Part shown: in pieces, positions 43,501 to 44,500 of the stretch | Position numbering within the stretch: the stretch's first letter is position 1 | Layout: every line of letters begins with the position of its first letter | Source of the DNA: Azorinus chamasolen | Taxonomy: Eukaryota; Mollusca; Bivalvia; Cardiida; Solecurtidae | Length of the DNA stretch: 64,000 nt | Reading direction: 5' to 3' | Assembly: GCA_963576725.1 (NCBI GenBank) | Contig: OY755241.1 | Span: 28,894,853 to 28,958,852 of the forward strand | Notes under the pieces: model-generated | What the model was told of the DNA's origin: nothing | The model's input: only the letters and a program-made list of their open reading frames with translations | The model's database searches: none | Position numbers and translations under genes: made by a program

Positions 43501-44500
43501 ACTCTGTTTACAAAATCAAGCACATGACTACTTAACCCTCATTTAAGAATTTAAGTGCGCTGTATTTGCTAGATTTGTTTCTTTTGTTTCTAAATTGGTT
43601 TACAATGTTCCATCTTCCATATTTGCTTGTAACAAATGTGTCCTTGAATGTTCTGTAGATATTGAAATTTGGACTAAATATAAAACAGGGAAAGGGCCAA
43701 GCTGCAACTTCTGATTGGTGTTTTTTCAAGGTCAAGGTCACCATTATAATGTCAAAGGTTAAATTTGTTGTTAAAAGCACCTACTGCAGGCATAGTATTT
43801 TTCACATCTCGTTCTTTACTATTTCAGGAGTTTTCCTGACACTGAAGAAGTTCCCATTCATAGCACATTTGCCCCATCTGAAGGTAAGTAATCATAGTCT
43901 GTAAGTAGCCACTGGCTGTTAGTTTAGTTGGCTATAAGTAACCAATGATCCTAATTACCTGAAGTACTTTTACTGACAAACTGAAGGAGTTGTTTGATAA
44001 CAGTTTACACTATTTACATCTATGTGAGGCTAATTTAAAGTTAAAATACTAAAATGCTGCCAAATAGATTTATTCAGCCTTACAAACTGGTAAAGGAGGG
44101 AGATTGTCACACTGACATTGCAAGTGTCTTGGTGATTTGTCGCTACTGTATCTGGAAATTAGCCTATCTAAACAACACCAACCTTTAGGCTTTGCGAACT
44201 GTGTAGAACTGGATCAGCCACCTGCCTAAGAAATGTTCAGTTCTTCTTTACTAACTTTTGGCATGGATGATGGTTTTACAGTATTTTACTGACATTGTTT
44301 ATCAGATGTAAAACAATTGTATATTTCAGACAGTGATCAATGTACTGATCACTATAGTGTTGTCTAGTGGCACACAGACAATCCTCGACAGCCTGCCGGG
44401 CCTTGGCGTGTTCCGCAGTGAACACAGTAGTACCATTATACCACCGGCGTTTTGCTCTGAGGTTGTCAAGCTTGTCGCCATGCAGATGCAGGCCCTCGGT
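1431..44500 (+). CDS. UNC80: UNC80, NALCN channel complex subunit (28 internal exons; gene partial at both ends)
   Basis: UNC80 is a very large HEAT/armadillo-like scaffold that, with UNC79 and FAM155, supports the sodium-leak channel NALCN at the plasma membrane of neurons. Twenty-eight exons splice with matching phases into 1,079 codons without a stop. Stretches match what I know of the family, such as CPLGILTKAAP, VLWKFRHQVWPRMEE, FTLPSP, LVTATTTR, VIWNCLVEDP, FKDLKQTLKKEQCD, KKIIVHGP, FCYENDPD and RLAEIAHTLLKLAPYDP. Together they fit the third quarter of a protein of about 3,200 residues. Start, N-terminal half and C-terminal part lie outside the window. All introns are GT-AG except the one after exon 11 (GC-AG). 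The introns are full of mobile elements, yet no exon is interrupted. UNC79 is the only rival name; the motif order fits UNC80. The family is identified from memory of the family, not from a search. Confidence 0.93.
1605..1849. repeat. Family-1 MITE (decayed TTAA termini)
   Basis: Reverse-type family-1 element: CCCTTTTCCAGTTC-like left end, a palindromic core with AGTAGACCCTGATCA and a right end GGAAAGGGTTAT. The palindrome has decayed arms. Confidence 0.7.
1928..2412 (+). repeat. tRNA-derived sequence, three tandem units of 194 bp
   Basis: Unit 1 has an A box (TAGCTCAGTCGG, 1934-1945), a 5-bp anticodon-like stem with a 7-base loop ATGGTAA, and a B box in a fully paired T arm (GGTTCGAGCCC, 1978-1988). 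The B box recurs at 2172 and 2366, an exact 194-bp period. Units 2 and 3 have lost the A-box start. The acceptor stem cannot pair and there is a 3' tail including TTTGGCGCCCAACGT, so this is a SINE-like derivative, not a working tRNA gene. Confidence 0.75.
2513..2621 (+). CDS. UNC80: UNC80 exon 2 of window
   Basis: 109 bp after acceptor TTTTTCAG, phase 1 in and phase 2 out (residues 47-83). Encodes SMFLIASVKAPEK and KELQHEDTVARINSVLR, a typical helical-repeat segment of the family. Confidence 0.93.
2646..2850. repeat. Family-1 MITE, decayed
   Basis: Starts TTAACACTTTCCTTCATATA and has the core GCAAACAGAGTAGACCC ... GGGTCT-like arm reduced by changes. It begins 25 bp after exon 2. Confidence 0.7.
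3316..3388 (+). CDS. UNC80: UNC80 exon 3 of window
   Basis: 73 bp, phase 2 in and phase 0 out (residues 83-107). Encodes FGVLWKFRHQVWPRMEEG, one of the best conserved UNC80 stretches. Donor AAG-GTAGAA. Confidence 0.95.
3460..3560. repeat. Family-5 palindrome (uninterrupted)
   Basis: ACAGGTGGCAGCTTAATGCA and its inverted partner flank a centre AGCTCCTTTAGGAG. The left arm contains the intact site CAGCTTAATGCAGG that is occupied by a TTAA element in the copy at 4350-4780, so it serves as the empty-site reference. Confidence 0.8.
3923..4130. repeat. Family-5 TIR MITE, TA target site
   Basis: TACAGTAAAACCTCTCTATA at the left mirrors TATAGAGAGGTTTTACTGTA at the right. Inside is the GCAGGTGGCTGCTTAA palindrome around AGGAGC. 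The ends resemble pogo/Tigger-type termini with TA duplication. It lies inside a family-1 element that starts at about 3851. Confidence 0.85.
4199..4333 (+). CDS. UNC80: UNC80 exon 4 of window
   Basis: 135 bp, phase 0 at both ends (residues 108-152). Encodes VPPPGIDFTLPSPTIG and a VDPPWIPHFKAKIEEV segment. The donor ACG-GTAAGT lies only 16 bp from a nested pair of mobile elements beginning at 4350. Confidence 0.95.
4350..4780. repeat. Family-5 TIR MITE split by a TTAA element
   Basis: Left end TACTGTAGAACTCATCTAAA and right end GAGAAGTTTTACTGTA are degenerate family-5 termini. The element is interrupted at its CAGCTTAATGCAGG site by the family-3 element 4418-4645, with the halves of the palindrome on either side. 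Confidence 0.85.
4418..4645. repeat. Family-3 TTAA MITE nested in family-5 element
   Basis: Begins TTAACCCATTCCCTCATATT and ends GAGGTAATGGGTTAA. A TTAA is present at each side, where the empty family-5 site has one. The 68-bp palindrome (GAAACCATTGTGATAAATAG... centre CTCCTATAGGAG) sits in the left half. Confidence 0.92.
4813..5114. repeat. Family-1 element with a family-5 fragment inside
   Basis: CCCTTTCTCTCATATAAATA left end and GCAAGTAGAGTTGACTCAG core are followed, near 4886-4990, by a family-5 right half (TTAGAGGGGTTTTACTGTAA), and then the rest of a GCAAGCAGAGCAGACC palindrome. The order suggests insertion of one into the other with later loss. Confidence 0.65.
5119..5328. repeat. Family-3 TTAA MITE
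   Basis: TTAACCCTTTCCCGCATATA to GGAATGGGTTAA, with a shortened palindrome (CCATTGTCCTATGGAGCAAA...). It ends 66 bp before exon 5. Confidence 0.85.
5395..5581 (+). CDS. UNC80: UNC80 exon 5 of window
   Basis: 187 bp, phase 0 in and phase 1 out (residues 153-215). Encodes KSLVTATTTRRKQQQEM, a charged helix ERKRIGRERFP and an acidic end EEHEEG. It is followed by the largest complete intron in the window, 13.9 kb. Confidence 0.95.
7190..7437. repeat. Family-1 TTAA MITE
   Basis: TTAACCCTTTCCCTCATATA at the left, palindrome beginning GCAAACAGAGTAGACCCAGA, and right end GAACAGGGAAAGGGTTA. The last base of the right TTAA is changed to T. Confidence 0.88.
8190..8415. repeat. Minisatellite, about 40-48-bp unit
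   Basis: Five imperfect copies containing GCTTTGAGCCTGCTGCACGT and GACAGCTTTCTC. Each unit carries the palindrome CACGTG or a close variant. Confidence 0.85.
9075..9640. repeat. Family-1 MITE with tRNA-like SINE insertion
   Basis: The left part (CTTAATCCTTTCTATCATAT, core GCAAACAGTGTAGACCCAGA) breaks off near 9210 and the right part (ATATTCATGATGTCATTATT ... AGGAAAGGGTTAA) resumes near 9585. Between them are two pieces with tRNA T-arm-like motifs (GGCTCGATCCC, GGGTTCGATCTC) and TTTGGCGCCCAACT. Confidence 0.7.
9637..9864. repeat. Family-3 TTAA MITE with full 68-bp palindrome
   Basis: TTAACCCATTCCCTCATATT to GAGGTAATGGGTTAA, 228 bp. The palindrome lies at 9691-9758 with one or two changes in the right arm. 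Its left TTAA is the same four bases as the right TTAA of the preceding element. Confidence 0.92.
9975..10345. repeat. Minisatellite, about 40-bp unit
   Basis: Eight or so copies built on CACTTGAACACTGTGTGTTT and GGGGCTTTTTTATTC. A (TG)n tract has grown inside some units near 10240. Open frames across it are repeat artefacts. Confidence 0.85.
10462..10711. repeat. Family-4 TTAA MITE, copy 1 (250 bp)
   Basis: TTAACCCTTCTCTTGCTGAA to AGCAAGAGAAGGGTTAA. The 68-bp palindrome is at 10605-10672 (GTAAATAGTGCAGACCCTGA, centre AGCTCCTGCAGGAGCT). Spacing is 143-68-39 bp. Near-identical to the copies at 15946 and 37893. Confidence 0.94.
10813..10990 (+). repeat. Truncated AGCTCACC-type element, 5' part
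   Basis: TTTTTAGCTCACCAAGCACA and the following hairpin-like AAGTGTTTAGCTGAGT match the head of the larger element at 49286, but the tandem units are missing. Confidence 0.7.
11450..11880. repeat. Tandem repeat, about 167-bp unit
   Basis: About two and a half copies containing TTTTACTTAGAAATTTTCCG, GAAATTCRGGTTTTC and ATGAGTTACAGATCA. Units differ by small changes. Confidence 0.85.
12266..12498. repeat. Family-3 TTAA MITE
   Basis: TTAACCCTTTCCTCCATAAA left end, palindrome with one change in the right arm, right end GGAGGAAAGGGTAA with the TTAA worn to GTAA. A 34-bp piece just after it (GGTGAGCGATATAAGGCCAT, 12530-12550) looks like the tail of an AGCTCACC-type element. Confidence 0.85.
12797..13036. 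repeat. Family-3 TTAA MITE, decayed right end
   Basis: TTAACCCATTCCCTCATATT left end. The palindrome arms have drifted (GAGCAGTTATTCCATAGTAG). The end GAGGGAATGGGTGAA no longer has TTAA. Confidence 0.8.
13727..13976. repeat. Family-1 TTAA MITE (250 bp)
   Basis: TTAACCCTTTCCCTCATATA to GGACAGGGAAAGGGTTAA. Spacing 39-68-143: palindrome from 13766 (GCAAACAGAGTAGACCCAGA) with centre GGCTCCTAGAGGAGCC. Confidence 0.92.
13973..14190. repeat. Family-2 TTAA MITE sharing its TTAA with the neighbour
   Basis: Starts on the right TTAA of the family-1 element 13727-13976 and has TATGAATAATCATGTTGGGA, the GTAAAAATTTTCATAATCAAA arm and a decayed palindrome ending CTATGCTGTTTGC. It runs to a TTAA near 14191 where the next element begins. 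Confidence 0.75.
14440..14661. repeat. Family-3 MITE with perfect 68-bp palindrome
   Basis: CCTTTCCTCCATAAATACGC to GGAGGAAAGGGTTAA. The palindrome 14488-14555 has two perfect 34-bp arms and no loop. The left TTAA is lost: the preceding element's GGAAAGG joins CCTTTCC directly. Confidence 0.9.
15795..16248. repeat. Family-5 TIR MITE split by a family-4 element
   Basis: Left end TACTGTAAAACCTTTCTAAA and right end GGTTTAGAGGGGTTCTACTA. The palindrome AGCTTAATGCAGGGTGAAAG with centre GCTCCTCTAGGAGC is at about 15852-15945. A family-4 element occupies the TTAA in its right shoulder. Confidence 0.88.
15946..16195. repeat. Family-4 TTAA MITE, copy 2 (250 bp)
   Basis: Same length and layout as the copy at 10462, with only scattered changes. 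Nested in a family-5 element. The right terminus is changed to AAAGTGTTAA. Confidence 0.93.
18075..18278. repeat. Family-5 TIR MITE, TA target site
   Basis: TACAGTAAAATCTCGATATT at the left mirrors TACCGAGATTTTACTGTA at the right. The inner palindrome has lost the central bases (AAGCTCTAGGAGCTT). Confidence 0.87.
18373..18761. repeat. TTAA element carrying a family-6 hairpin
   Basis: TTAACCCTTTCAATGCCAAA to CATCCAAAGGGTTAA, about 389 bp. It holds a long hairpin (about 18505-18595) built on CAAACCCTATGTTGTGACCA and ACTCTTTAGAATCGTCTC with a short loop, then a second palindrome AATAGTGCAGACTTTGATCA. Other family-6 hairpins lie near 29670-29820, 36070-36215, 42950-43070, 48525-48590 and 49015-49115. 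Confidence 0.8.
18870..19112. repeat. Family-2 TTAA MITE (reverse-type orientation)
   Basis: TTAACCTTTTATTCCATAGA to GGGGTAAAGGGTTAA, 243 bp, spacing 39-68-136. The palindrome 18909-18976 has centre GGCTCCTGTAGGAGCC. Confidence 0.9.
19495..19629 (+). CDS. UNC80: UNC80 exon 6 of window
   Basis: 135 bp, phase 1 at both ends (residues 215-260). Encodes HHMQLAQTFFPSSICAVVLP and a conserved LLDDGEVSDDGIA. The acceptor reads TTACCAG followed by GGG, which restores the frame with exon 5. Confidence 0.93.
20805..20905 (+). CDS. UNC80: UNC80 exon 7 of window
   Basis: 101 bp, phase 1 in and phase 0 out (residues 260-293). Encodes SEVAEKVIWNCLVEDPVLF and RHFLEKLTHKDKH. Donor CAT-GTAAGA. Confidence 0.94.
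20957..21280 (+). repeat. Mollusc-type element with one internal unit
   Basis: Head TTTAGTCCCCAACCAGCAAC, a CCATCCGTCCATCTGTCTG microsatellite-like part and a run of 17 G, then one CAAACTTGGCATGCATTTGC unit and the tail GTTTCACAAATACATCTTGT. The same unit is tandemly repeated at 52690-53250. Confidence 0.8.
21505..21739. repeat. Family-1 TTAA MITE
   Basis: Left TTAACCCTTTCCTTCATATA, palindrome from about 21541, right AACAGGGAACGGGTTAA. It shares the right TTAA with the family-3 element that follows. Confidence 0.88.
21736..21963. repeat. Family-3 TTAA MITE
   Basis: TTAACCCTTTCCTCCATAAA to GGAGGAATGGGTTAA, 228 bp, palindrome 21791-21858 with one change. It begins on the TTAA of the previous element. 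Confidence 0.92.
22069..22155 (+). CDS. UNC80: UNC80 exon 8 of window
   Basis: 87 bp, phase 0 (residues 294-322). Encodes LLRKLVMFFPELPSQMAHSL. Polypyrimidine acceptor TTTTTTCCAG, donor CTG-GTGAGC. Confidence 0.94.
22180..22680. repeat. Family-2 MITE with a foreign insertion
   Basis: Starts TTTACTCCATGAATATTCAT and ends GGAGTAAAGTGTTCA. Between about 22315 and 22555 is an unrelated piece that begins AGGGCCCTGCATTGAAAATG, has TCCATCC repeats and ends GGGCCCTCTCTGACTCAG. Confidence 0.75.
23313..23396 (+). CDS. UNC80: UNC80 exon 9 of window
   Basis: 84 bp, phase 0 (residues 323-350). Encodes IGYVMFYVRTPQSYGQEAI and ends LLWQ at donor CAA-GTAAGT. Confidence 0.94.
23440..23660. repeat. Family-2 MITE, decayed
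   Basis: CAGTTCGATATTCATGTAAA left part, good palindrome GCAAACAGAGCAGACTCAGA with centre GGCTCCTGCAGGAGCC, right end worn (GGGAAAAGGTTAC). Confidence 0.75.
23690..23921. repeat. Family-3 MITE, reverse orientation
   Basis: TTTAACCCACTCATCCATAG to ATGGAGGAAAGAGTTA. The palindrome has a central change (GAGCATTTACTTCTATGGAG). Confidence 0.82.
24118..24230. repeat. Family-3 MITE, truncated by a TA element
   Basis: TTAACCCATTCGCTCATATG and the AACCTCTTTGAATAAATCTA arm are present, but the palindrome and other half are missing. The sequence runs into the pogo-like element at 24231. Confidence 0.75.
24231..25406. mobile_element. Pogo/Tigger-like TIR element, 1.18 kb
   Basis: TACAGTCGACTCTTGTTATG at the left mirrors the right end ATAACGAGAGTGGACTGTA, with TA at each side. 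The end CAGT...CTC and TA site are typical of pogo/Tigger-type elements. No transposase frame survives: only short open frames are present (24382-24573, 24585-24821, 25110-25391). It lies 39 bp before exon 10. Confidence 0.85.
25446..25514 (+). CDS. UNC80: UNC80 exon 10 of window
   Basis: 69 bp, phase 0 (residues 351-373). Encodes IVPSVEGIYFKDLKQTLKKE followed by QCD. It starts only 40 bp after a 1.2 kb pogo-like element (24231-25406). Confidence 0.94.
25544..25793. repeat. Family-1 MITE
   Basis: Follows exon 10 by 30 bp. TTCCGTTATATAAACGCCTT left part, palindrome GCAAACAGAGTAGACCCAGA with centre GTTCCTATAGGAGC, right end GAACAAGGAAAGGTTTAA. Confidence 0.82.
26161..26259 (+). CDS. UNC80: UNC80 exon 11 of window (GC splice donor)
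   Basis: 99 bp, phase 0 (residues 374-406). Encodes SAKKIIVHGPDLTSIPSQFP and ends IHE. The next exon starts DTQF, and the family has an acidic residue then DTQF here, so the junction is fixed at 26259. The following bases are GCAAGT, a GC-AG intron. No GT donor fits. The last 57 bp plus the donor are repeated downstream (26203-26467). Confidence 0.92.
26203..26467 (+). repeat. Tandem copies of exon 11 3' end plus GC donor
   Basis: The last 57 bp of exon 11 and the first bases of the intron form unit 1 (26203-26269). Units 2-4 follow (about 26270-26336, 26337-26396, 26397-26467), each with CCTGACCAGTATA and each keeping GGCAAGTATAA, that is, the GC donor. Confidence 0.92.
26940..27139. repeat. 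Family-5 TIR MITE, TA target site
   Basis: TACAGTAAAACCCCTCTAAT mirrors TTAGAGGGGGTTTACTGTA. Inner arms AGTAATGCAGAAAGGAGCTT are palindromic with a shortened centre. Confidence 0.87.
27296..27392 (+). CDS. UNC80: UNC80 exon 12 of window
   Basis: 97 bp, phase 0 in and phase 1 out (residues 407-439). Encodes DTQFNVILQDSLDFFNI and SYFLVDTKS. Donor TCAA-GTAAGT. Confidence 0.94.
27713..27883. repeat. Family-3 MITE with internal deletion
   Basis: TTAACTCTTTCCTCCATAAA left end, intact palindrome with one change, then a jump from TTTCTCTAG to GGAAAGGGTTAA: about 60 bp of the right part is missing. Confidence 0.85.
28159..28358 (+). CDS. UNC80: UNC80 exon 13 of window
   Basis: 200 bp, phase 1 in and phase 0 out (residues 439-505). 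Encodes NQIHNLSCYVRDFYFFRRN, LVHMNPEEA and KFGEIGKILFTVSILQS. The donor CAG-GTGTGT is weaker than its neighbours. Confidence 0.94.
28413..28662. repeat. Family-1 TTAA MITE, reverse orientation (250 bp)
   Basis: TTAACCCTTTCCCTGTTCAG to GAGGGAAAGGGTTAA. Spacing 143-68-39. The palindrome 28556-28623 begins GCAAACAGAGTAGACCCTGA and has centre GGCTCCTCTAGGAGCC. Confidence 0.93.
28722..28951. repeat. Family-3 MITE, reverse orientation
   Basis: TTAAACCATTCCCTCATAGG to GGAGGAAAGGATTAA, with a palindrome around GCTCCTATGGAGC. Confidence 0.85.
29858..29965 (+). CDS. UNC80: UNC80 exon 14 of window
   Basis: 108 bp, phase 0 (residues 506-541). Encodes ISFLHEELIKLPAFPRKALD and LYGGSLGK. Acceptor TGTCACAG, donor AAG-GTAAAC. 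Confidence 0.95.
30324..30800. repeat. Two adjoining TTAA-type MITEs
   Basis: A family-2 element starts TTAACCCTTTACTTCATGAA (30323) and runs to the TTTTCTGTTTTCAGAGGCGT arm. A family-1 element follows directly (TTTCTCTCATACAGATGCAT ... GGAAAGGGATAATAC). The first lacks a clean right end. Confidence 0.7.
31021..31065 (+). CDS. UNC80: UNC80 exon 15 of window (45-bp small exon)
   Basis: Phase 0, 15 codons (residues 542-556): ELFGLDTIHKFSWVK. Two donors are possible six bases apart (31060 GTAAAG, 31066 GTAAGA). The second is chosen because it has the better consensus and keeps the WVK that the family has (W-hydrophobic-K/R) before LMHTMF. Confidence 0.9.
31105..31375. repeat. Minisatellite of GACTGGTCTA units
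   Basis: About 18-20 bp units such as CACTTTGACTGGTCTA, in higher-order groups with AATCCAGACATCTACTGG. It starts about 40 bp after the 45-bp exon 15. Confidence 0.85.
31449..31690. repeat. Family-2 TTAA MITE
   Basis: TTAACCGTTTACTCTATGAA left end, palindrome GCATACAGAGCAGACCCTGA with centre GTTCCTATAGGAAC, right end TATGAAGTAAAGGGATA. A short internal duplication (CTTAGAATAATATTTGT) is visible near 31500-31530. Confidence 0.82.
31839..32023 (+). CDS. UNC80: UNC80 exon 16 of window
   Basis: 185 bp, phase 0 in and phase 2 out (residues 557-618). Encodes LMHTMFSSMTSSFNWSQDLC, LFLNVINGCIILHCEDTALL and INASIHFKHIFSMNG. Confidence 0.95.
32481..32570 (+). pseudogene. Decayed copy of UNC80 exon 17, first part
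   Basis: Aligned with the exon starting at 32581, it reads FLYMMSSLLRMYSNNQPN where the exon reads FLYVMPTILRTYSNHQPN. The acceptor AG is gone (ACT before GTTTCT), and the copy runs straight into the real acceptor. A shorter echo, TTTGTGATGCCGACACTG, lies before it at 32464-32481. Confidence 0.85.
32581..32710 (+). CDS. UNC80: UNC80 exon 17 of window
   Basis: 130 bp, phase 2 in and phase 0 out (residues 618-661). Encodes FLYVMPTILRTYSNHQPNP and KQFYILHRKPFMLQ. A decayed copy of its first 90 bp lies just upstream (32481-32570), and its 3' end plus donor is repeated downstream (32690-32965). Confidence 0.95.
32690..32965 (+). repeat. Tandem copies of exon 17 3' end plus donor
   Basis: A unit of about 31 bp (ACAGAAAACC, CATGCTACAG, GTAAATACAC) begins in the exon and recurs about eight times in the intron. 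Several copies keep CAG-GTAAAT, others have CTG-GTAAAT or AAG-ATAAAT. The last reads CAGGTATTAACAG. Confidence 0.9.
33166..33335. repeat. Family-5 TIR MITE, TA target site (170 bp)
   Basis: TACAGTAAAACCTCTCTAAA mirrors TTTAGAGAGGTTTTACTGTA. The left inner arm is shortened: AGACAGGTGGCATGCAGAAA. Confidence 0.87.
33455..33768. repeat. TIR MITE, TA target site (314 bp)
   Basis: TACAGTGAACCCTCATTATA at the left, mirrored by TAATGAGGGTTCACTGTA at the right. Inner arms repeat the motif CTCGTTATAACGGCAGCC. It ends 65 bp before exon 18. Confidence 0.87.
33834..33902 (+). CDS. UNC80: UNC80 exon 18 of window
   Basis: 69 bp, phase 0 (residues 662-684). Encodes MFGSVASILDLQSATTGMRD then TSK. The donor AAG-GTAGGT and the 3' part of the exon recur 96 bp downstream. 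The first copy is taken as the exon because only it has an acceptor (TTTTTGTAG). Confidence 0.92.
33851..34240 (+). repeat. Tandem copies of exon 18 3' end plus donor
   Basis: Unit 1 includes 33851-33902 of the exon and its donor. Unit 2 is an almost exact copy at a period of 96 bp (its donor follows 33998). Units 3 and 4 are shortened (ATGAGAGACATCTCTTAG, ATGAGAGACACCCTTAAG), each followed by GTAGGTACCAT. Confidence 0.93.
34413..34640. repeat. Family-2 TTAA MITE
   Basis: TTAACCCATGAATATTCATA left end, palindrome GCAAACAGAGCAGACCCTGA with centre GGCTCCTATTGGAAAC, right end TTATGGAGGAAAAGATTCA. A short AGCTCACC-type tail (CCAGGTGAGCGATACAGGG) lies after it at 34913-34935. Confidence 0.82.
35018..35125 (+). 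CDS. UNC80: UNC80 exon 19 of window
   Basis: 108 bp, phase 0 (residues 685-720). Encodes VQPECLFKLLMSLEQNCPD and HEKPFKAL. Acceptor TATTTACAG, donor CTT-GTAAGA. Confidence 0.95.
35604..35852. repeat. Family-2 TTAA MITE
   Basis: TTTAACTCTATACTCCATGA left end, GCCATGGTAGAAACTGTAG, worn palindrome (GCAAATGGTGCAGATCCTGA), right end GGAATAAAGGGTTAA. It ends 34 bp before exon 20. Confidence 0.82.
35886..35996 (+). CDS. UNC80: UNC80 exon 20 of window
   Basis: 111 bp, phase 0 (residues 721-757). Encodes DFCYENDPDTFNILDVIN and CVTVVMYAPDSFRSMEML. Confidence 0.95.
36229..36418. repeat. Family-3 MITE, reverse orientation, truncated
   Basis: TTTAACACTTTCCACCAAAG and a near-perfect palindrome are present. 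The outer right part after CAATGGCTTCAATAGGTGA is missing where the next element begins. Confidence 0.82.
36419..37875 (+). repeat. TCCG-headed element with tandem units
   Basis: Head TATACGCCCACCTAATAAAG, a (TCCG)/(TTCG) microsatellite at about 36463-36512, then some seven units of about 140-150 bp with TTTGTCCGCTGTTTTCTGGG, GATATTAATGAAACTTCACA and GAGTTATGGCCCTT, decaying towards 37700. It ends near GTGCGGGCGTATTCC. A common type of mollusc repeat. Open frames in it are artefacts. Confidence 0.88.
37893..38142. repeat. Family-4 TTAA MITE, copy 3 (250 bp)
   Basis: TTAACCCTTCGCTTGCTGAA to AGCAAGCGAAGGGTTAA: the most symmetric termini of the three copies, probably nearest to the founder. Spacing 143-68-39. 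Confidence 0.94.
38267..38424 (+). CDS. UNC80: UNC80 exon 21 of window
   Basis: 158 bp, phase 0 in and phase 2 out (residues 758-810). Encodes TILEVVLPRYLQNLKAET and IRALVTSCEFFTR. The middle, rich in N and A, is likely a loop. It lies 124 bp after the third copy of the 250-bp family-4 element. Confidence 0.93.
38515..38700. repeat. Family-2 MITE, truncated
   Basis: TTAACCCTCCTCCATGAATA left end and CATAAGCAAACAGAG are followed by unrelated sequence, so the palindrome is lost. Confidence 0.7.
38914..39030 (+). CDS. UNC80: UNC80 exon 22 of window
   Basis: 117 bp, phase 2 at both ends (residues 810-849). Encodes a charged, probably disordered segment (KLESDKVTKEKNRGS, YYDEREDSNAG). It is supported by splice sites and phase more than by conserved motifs. 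Confidence 0.88.
39417..39665. repeat. Family-1 TTAA MITE, reverse orientation
   Basis: TTAACCTTTCCCTGTTCTTT to GAGGGAAAGAGTTAA. The palindrome begins GCAAACAGAGTAGACCCTGA and has centre GGCTCCTCTAGGAGCC. Confidence 0.9.
39824..40043 (+). CDS. UNC80: UNC80 exon 23 of window
   Basis: 220 bp, phase 2 in and phase 0 out (residues 849-922). Begins with a basic/acidic linker (RRHMEEGRGRKSQYYDQDDE), then conserved FRKPRDSLLNVVAEFYSTC and a helical stretch ending ELLDHKSHN. Confidence 0.94.
40065..40325. repeat. Minisatellite, 27-37-bp units
   Basis: About eight copies of CATGCAATTCTCTACCAGTT, ACGACATTGAATATT in some units and ACGATATT in others. It starts 22 bp after exon 23 and its open frame is an artefact. 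Confidence 0.9.
40387..41402 (+). mobile_element. Pogo/Tigger-like TIR element, 1.02 kb, transposase remnant
   Basis: TACAGTGAAACCTCGGAATT is mirrored by GATTTCCGAGGTTTCACTGT with TA at both sides. At 41075-41263 an open frame starts MSEPPSKRRRVDLTLDIKV, which resembles the start of a pogo/Tigger transposase (a basic start leading into a DNA-binding helix) and then breaks down. Most of the transposase is absent, so it is a non-autonomous deletion form. Confidence 0.85.
41570..41649 (+). CDS. UNC80: UNC80 exon 24 of window
   Basis: 80 bp, phase 0 in and phase 2 out (residues 923-949). Encodes RLAEIAHTLLKLAPYDPDT and ACAGLQR. Donor AAAG-GTGCGT. Confidence 0.95.
41974..42233. repeat. Family-3 TTAA MITE, extended
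   Basis: TTAACCCATTCCCTCAAATT left end on the right TTAA of the preceding element. Palindrome worn. The right end is lengthened by a small duplication of the AAAAATAGCCTATGAGGTAA piece. It ends 33 bp before exon 25. Confidence 0.82.
42266..42389 (+). CDS. UNC80: UNC80 exon 25 of window
   Basis: 124 bp, phase 2 in and phase 0 out (residues 949-990). Encodes YMMEILPITDWSQEAVRPGL and ILRRLDRLFSKISKKNNLK. Confidence 0.95.
42640..42850. repeat. Family-2 MITE, reverse orientation, left end lost
   Basis: CTTTCTACACCTTTCCAAAC, palindrome with centre GCTCCTGTACAAGC, right end CATGGAGTAAAGGGTCGA. Confidence 0.75.
43096..43333. repeat. Family-3 TTAA MITE, reverse orientation
   Basis: TTAACCCATTCCCACTTAGG to GGGAATGGGTTAA, with an intact palindrome around GCTCCTGTGGAGC. 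It ends 52 bp before the 40-bp exon 26. Confidence 0.9.
43386..43425 (+). CDS. UNC80: UNC80 exon 26 of window (40-bp small exon)
   Basis: 40 bp, phase 0 in and phase 1 out (residues 991-1004): RKCDWDAAANLLK. The family has W-x-AA-x-LL at this place. Acceptor TGTTTTCAG, donor AAAG-GTAAAT. Confidence 0.9.
43828..43883 (+). CDS. UNC80: UNC80 exon 27 of window
   Basis: 56 bp, phase 1 in and phase 0 out (residues 1004-1022): GVFLTLKKFPFIAHLPHLK. Good acceptor TATTTCAG and donor AAG-GTAAGT. Confidence 0.9.
44330..44500 (+). CDS. UNC80: UNC80 exon 28 of window (last exon seen)
   Basis: 171 bp, phase 0 (residues 1023-1079). Encodes TVINVLITIVLSSGTQTI, then PPAFCSEVVKLVAMQMQALG, a conserved block. 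The perfect donor GGT-GTAAGT shows that the gene continues, but the following conserved block of the family (a CGG-containing segment) is not found downstream in the window. Confidence 0.94.

Noticed and set aside
1431..44500. UNC79 instead of UNC80
   Set aside because: Both are giant NALCN partners, but the conserved block order (LVTATTTR, KKIIVHGP, FCYENDPD, RLAEIAHTLLKLAPYD) fits UNC80 as I know it. A protein search would settle it.
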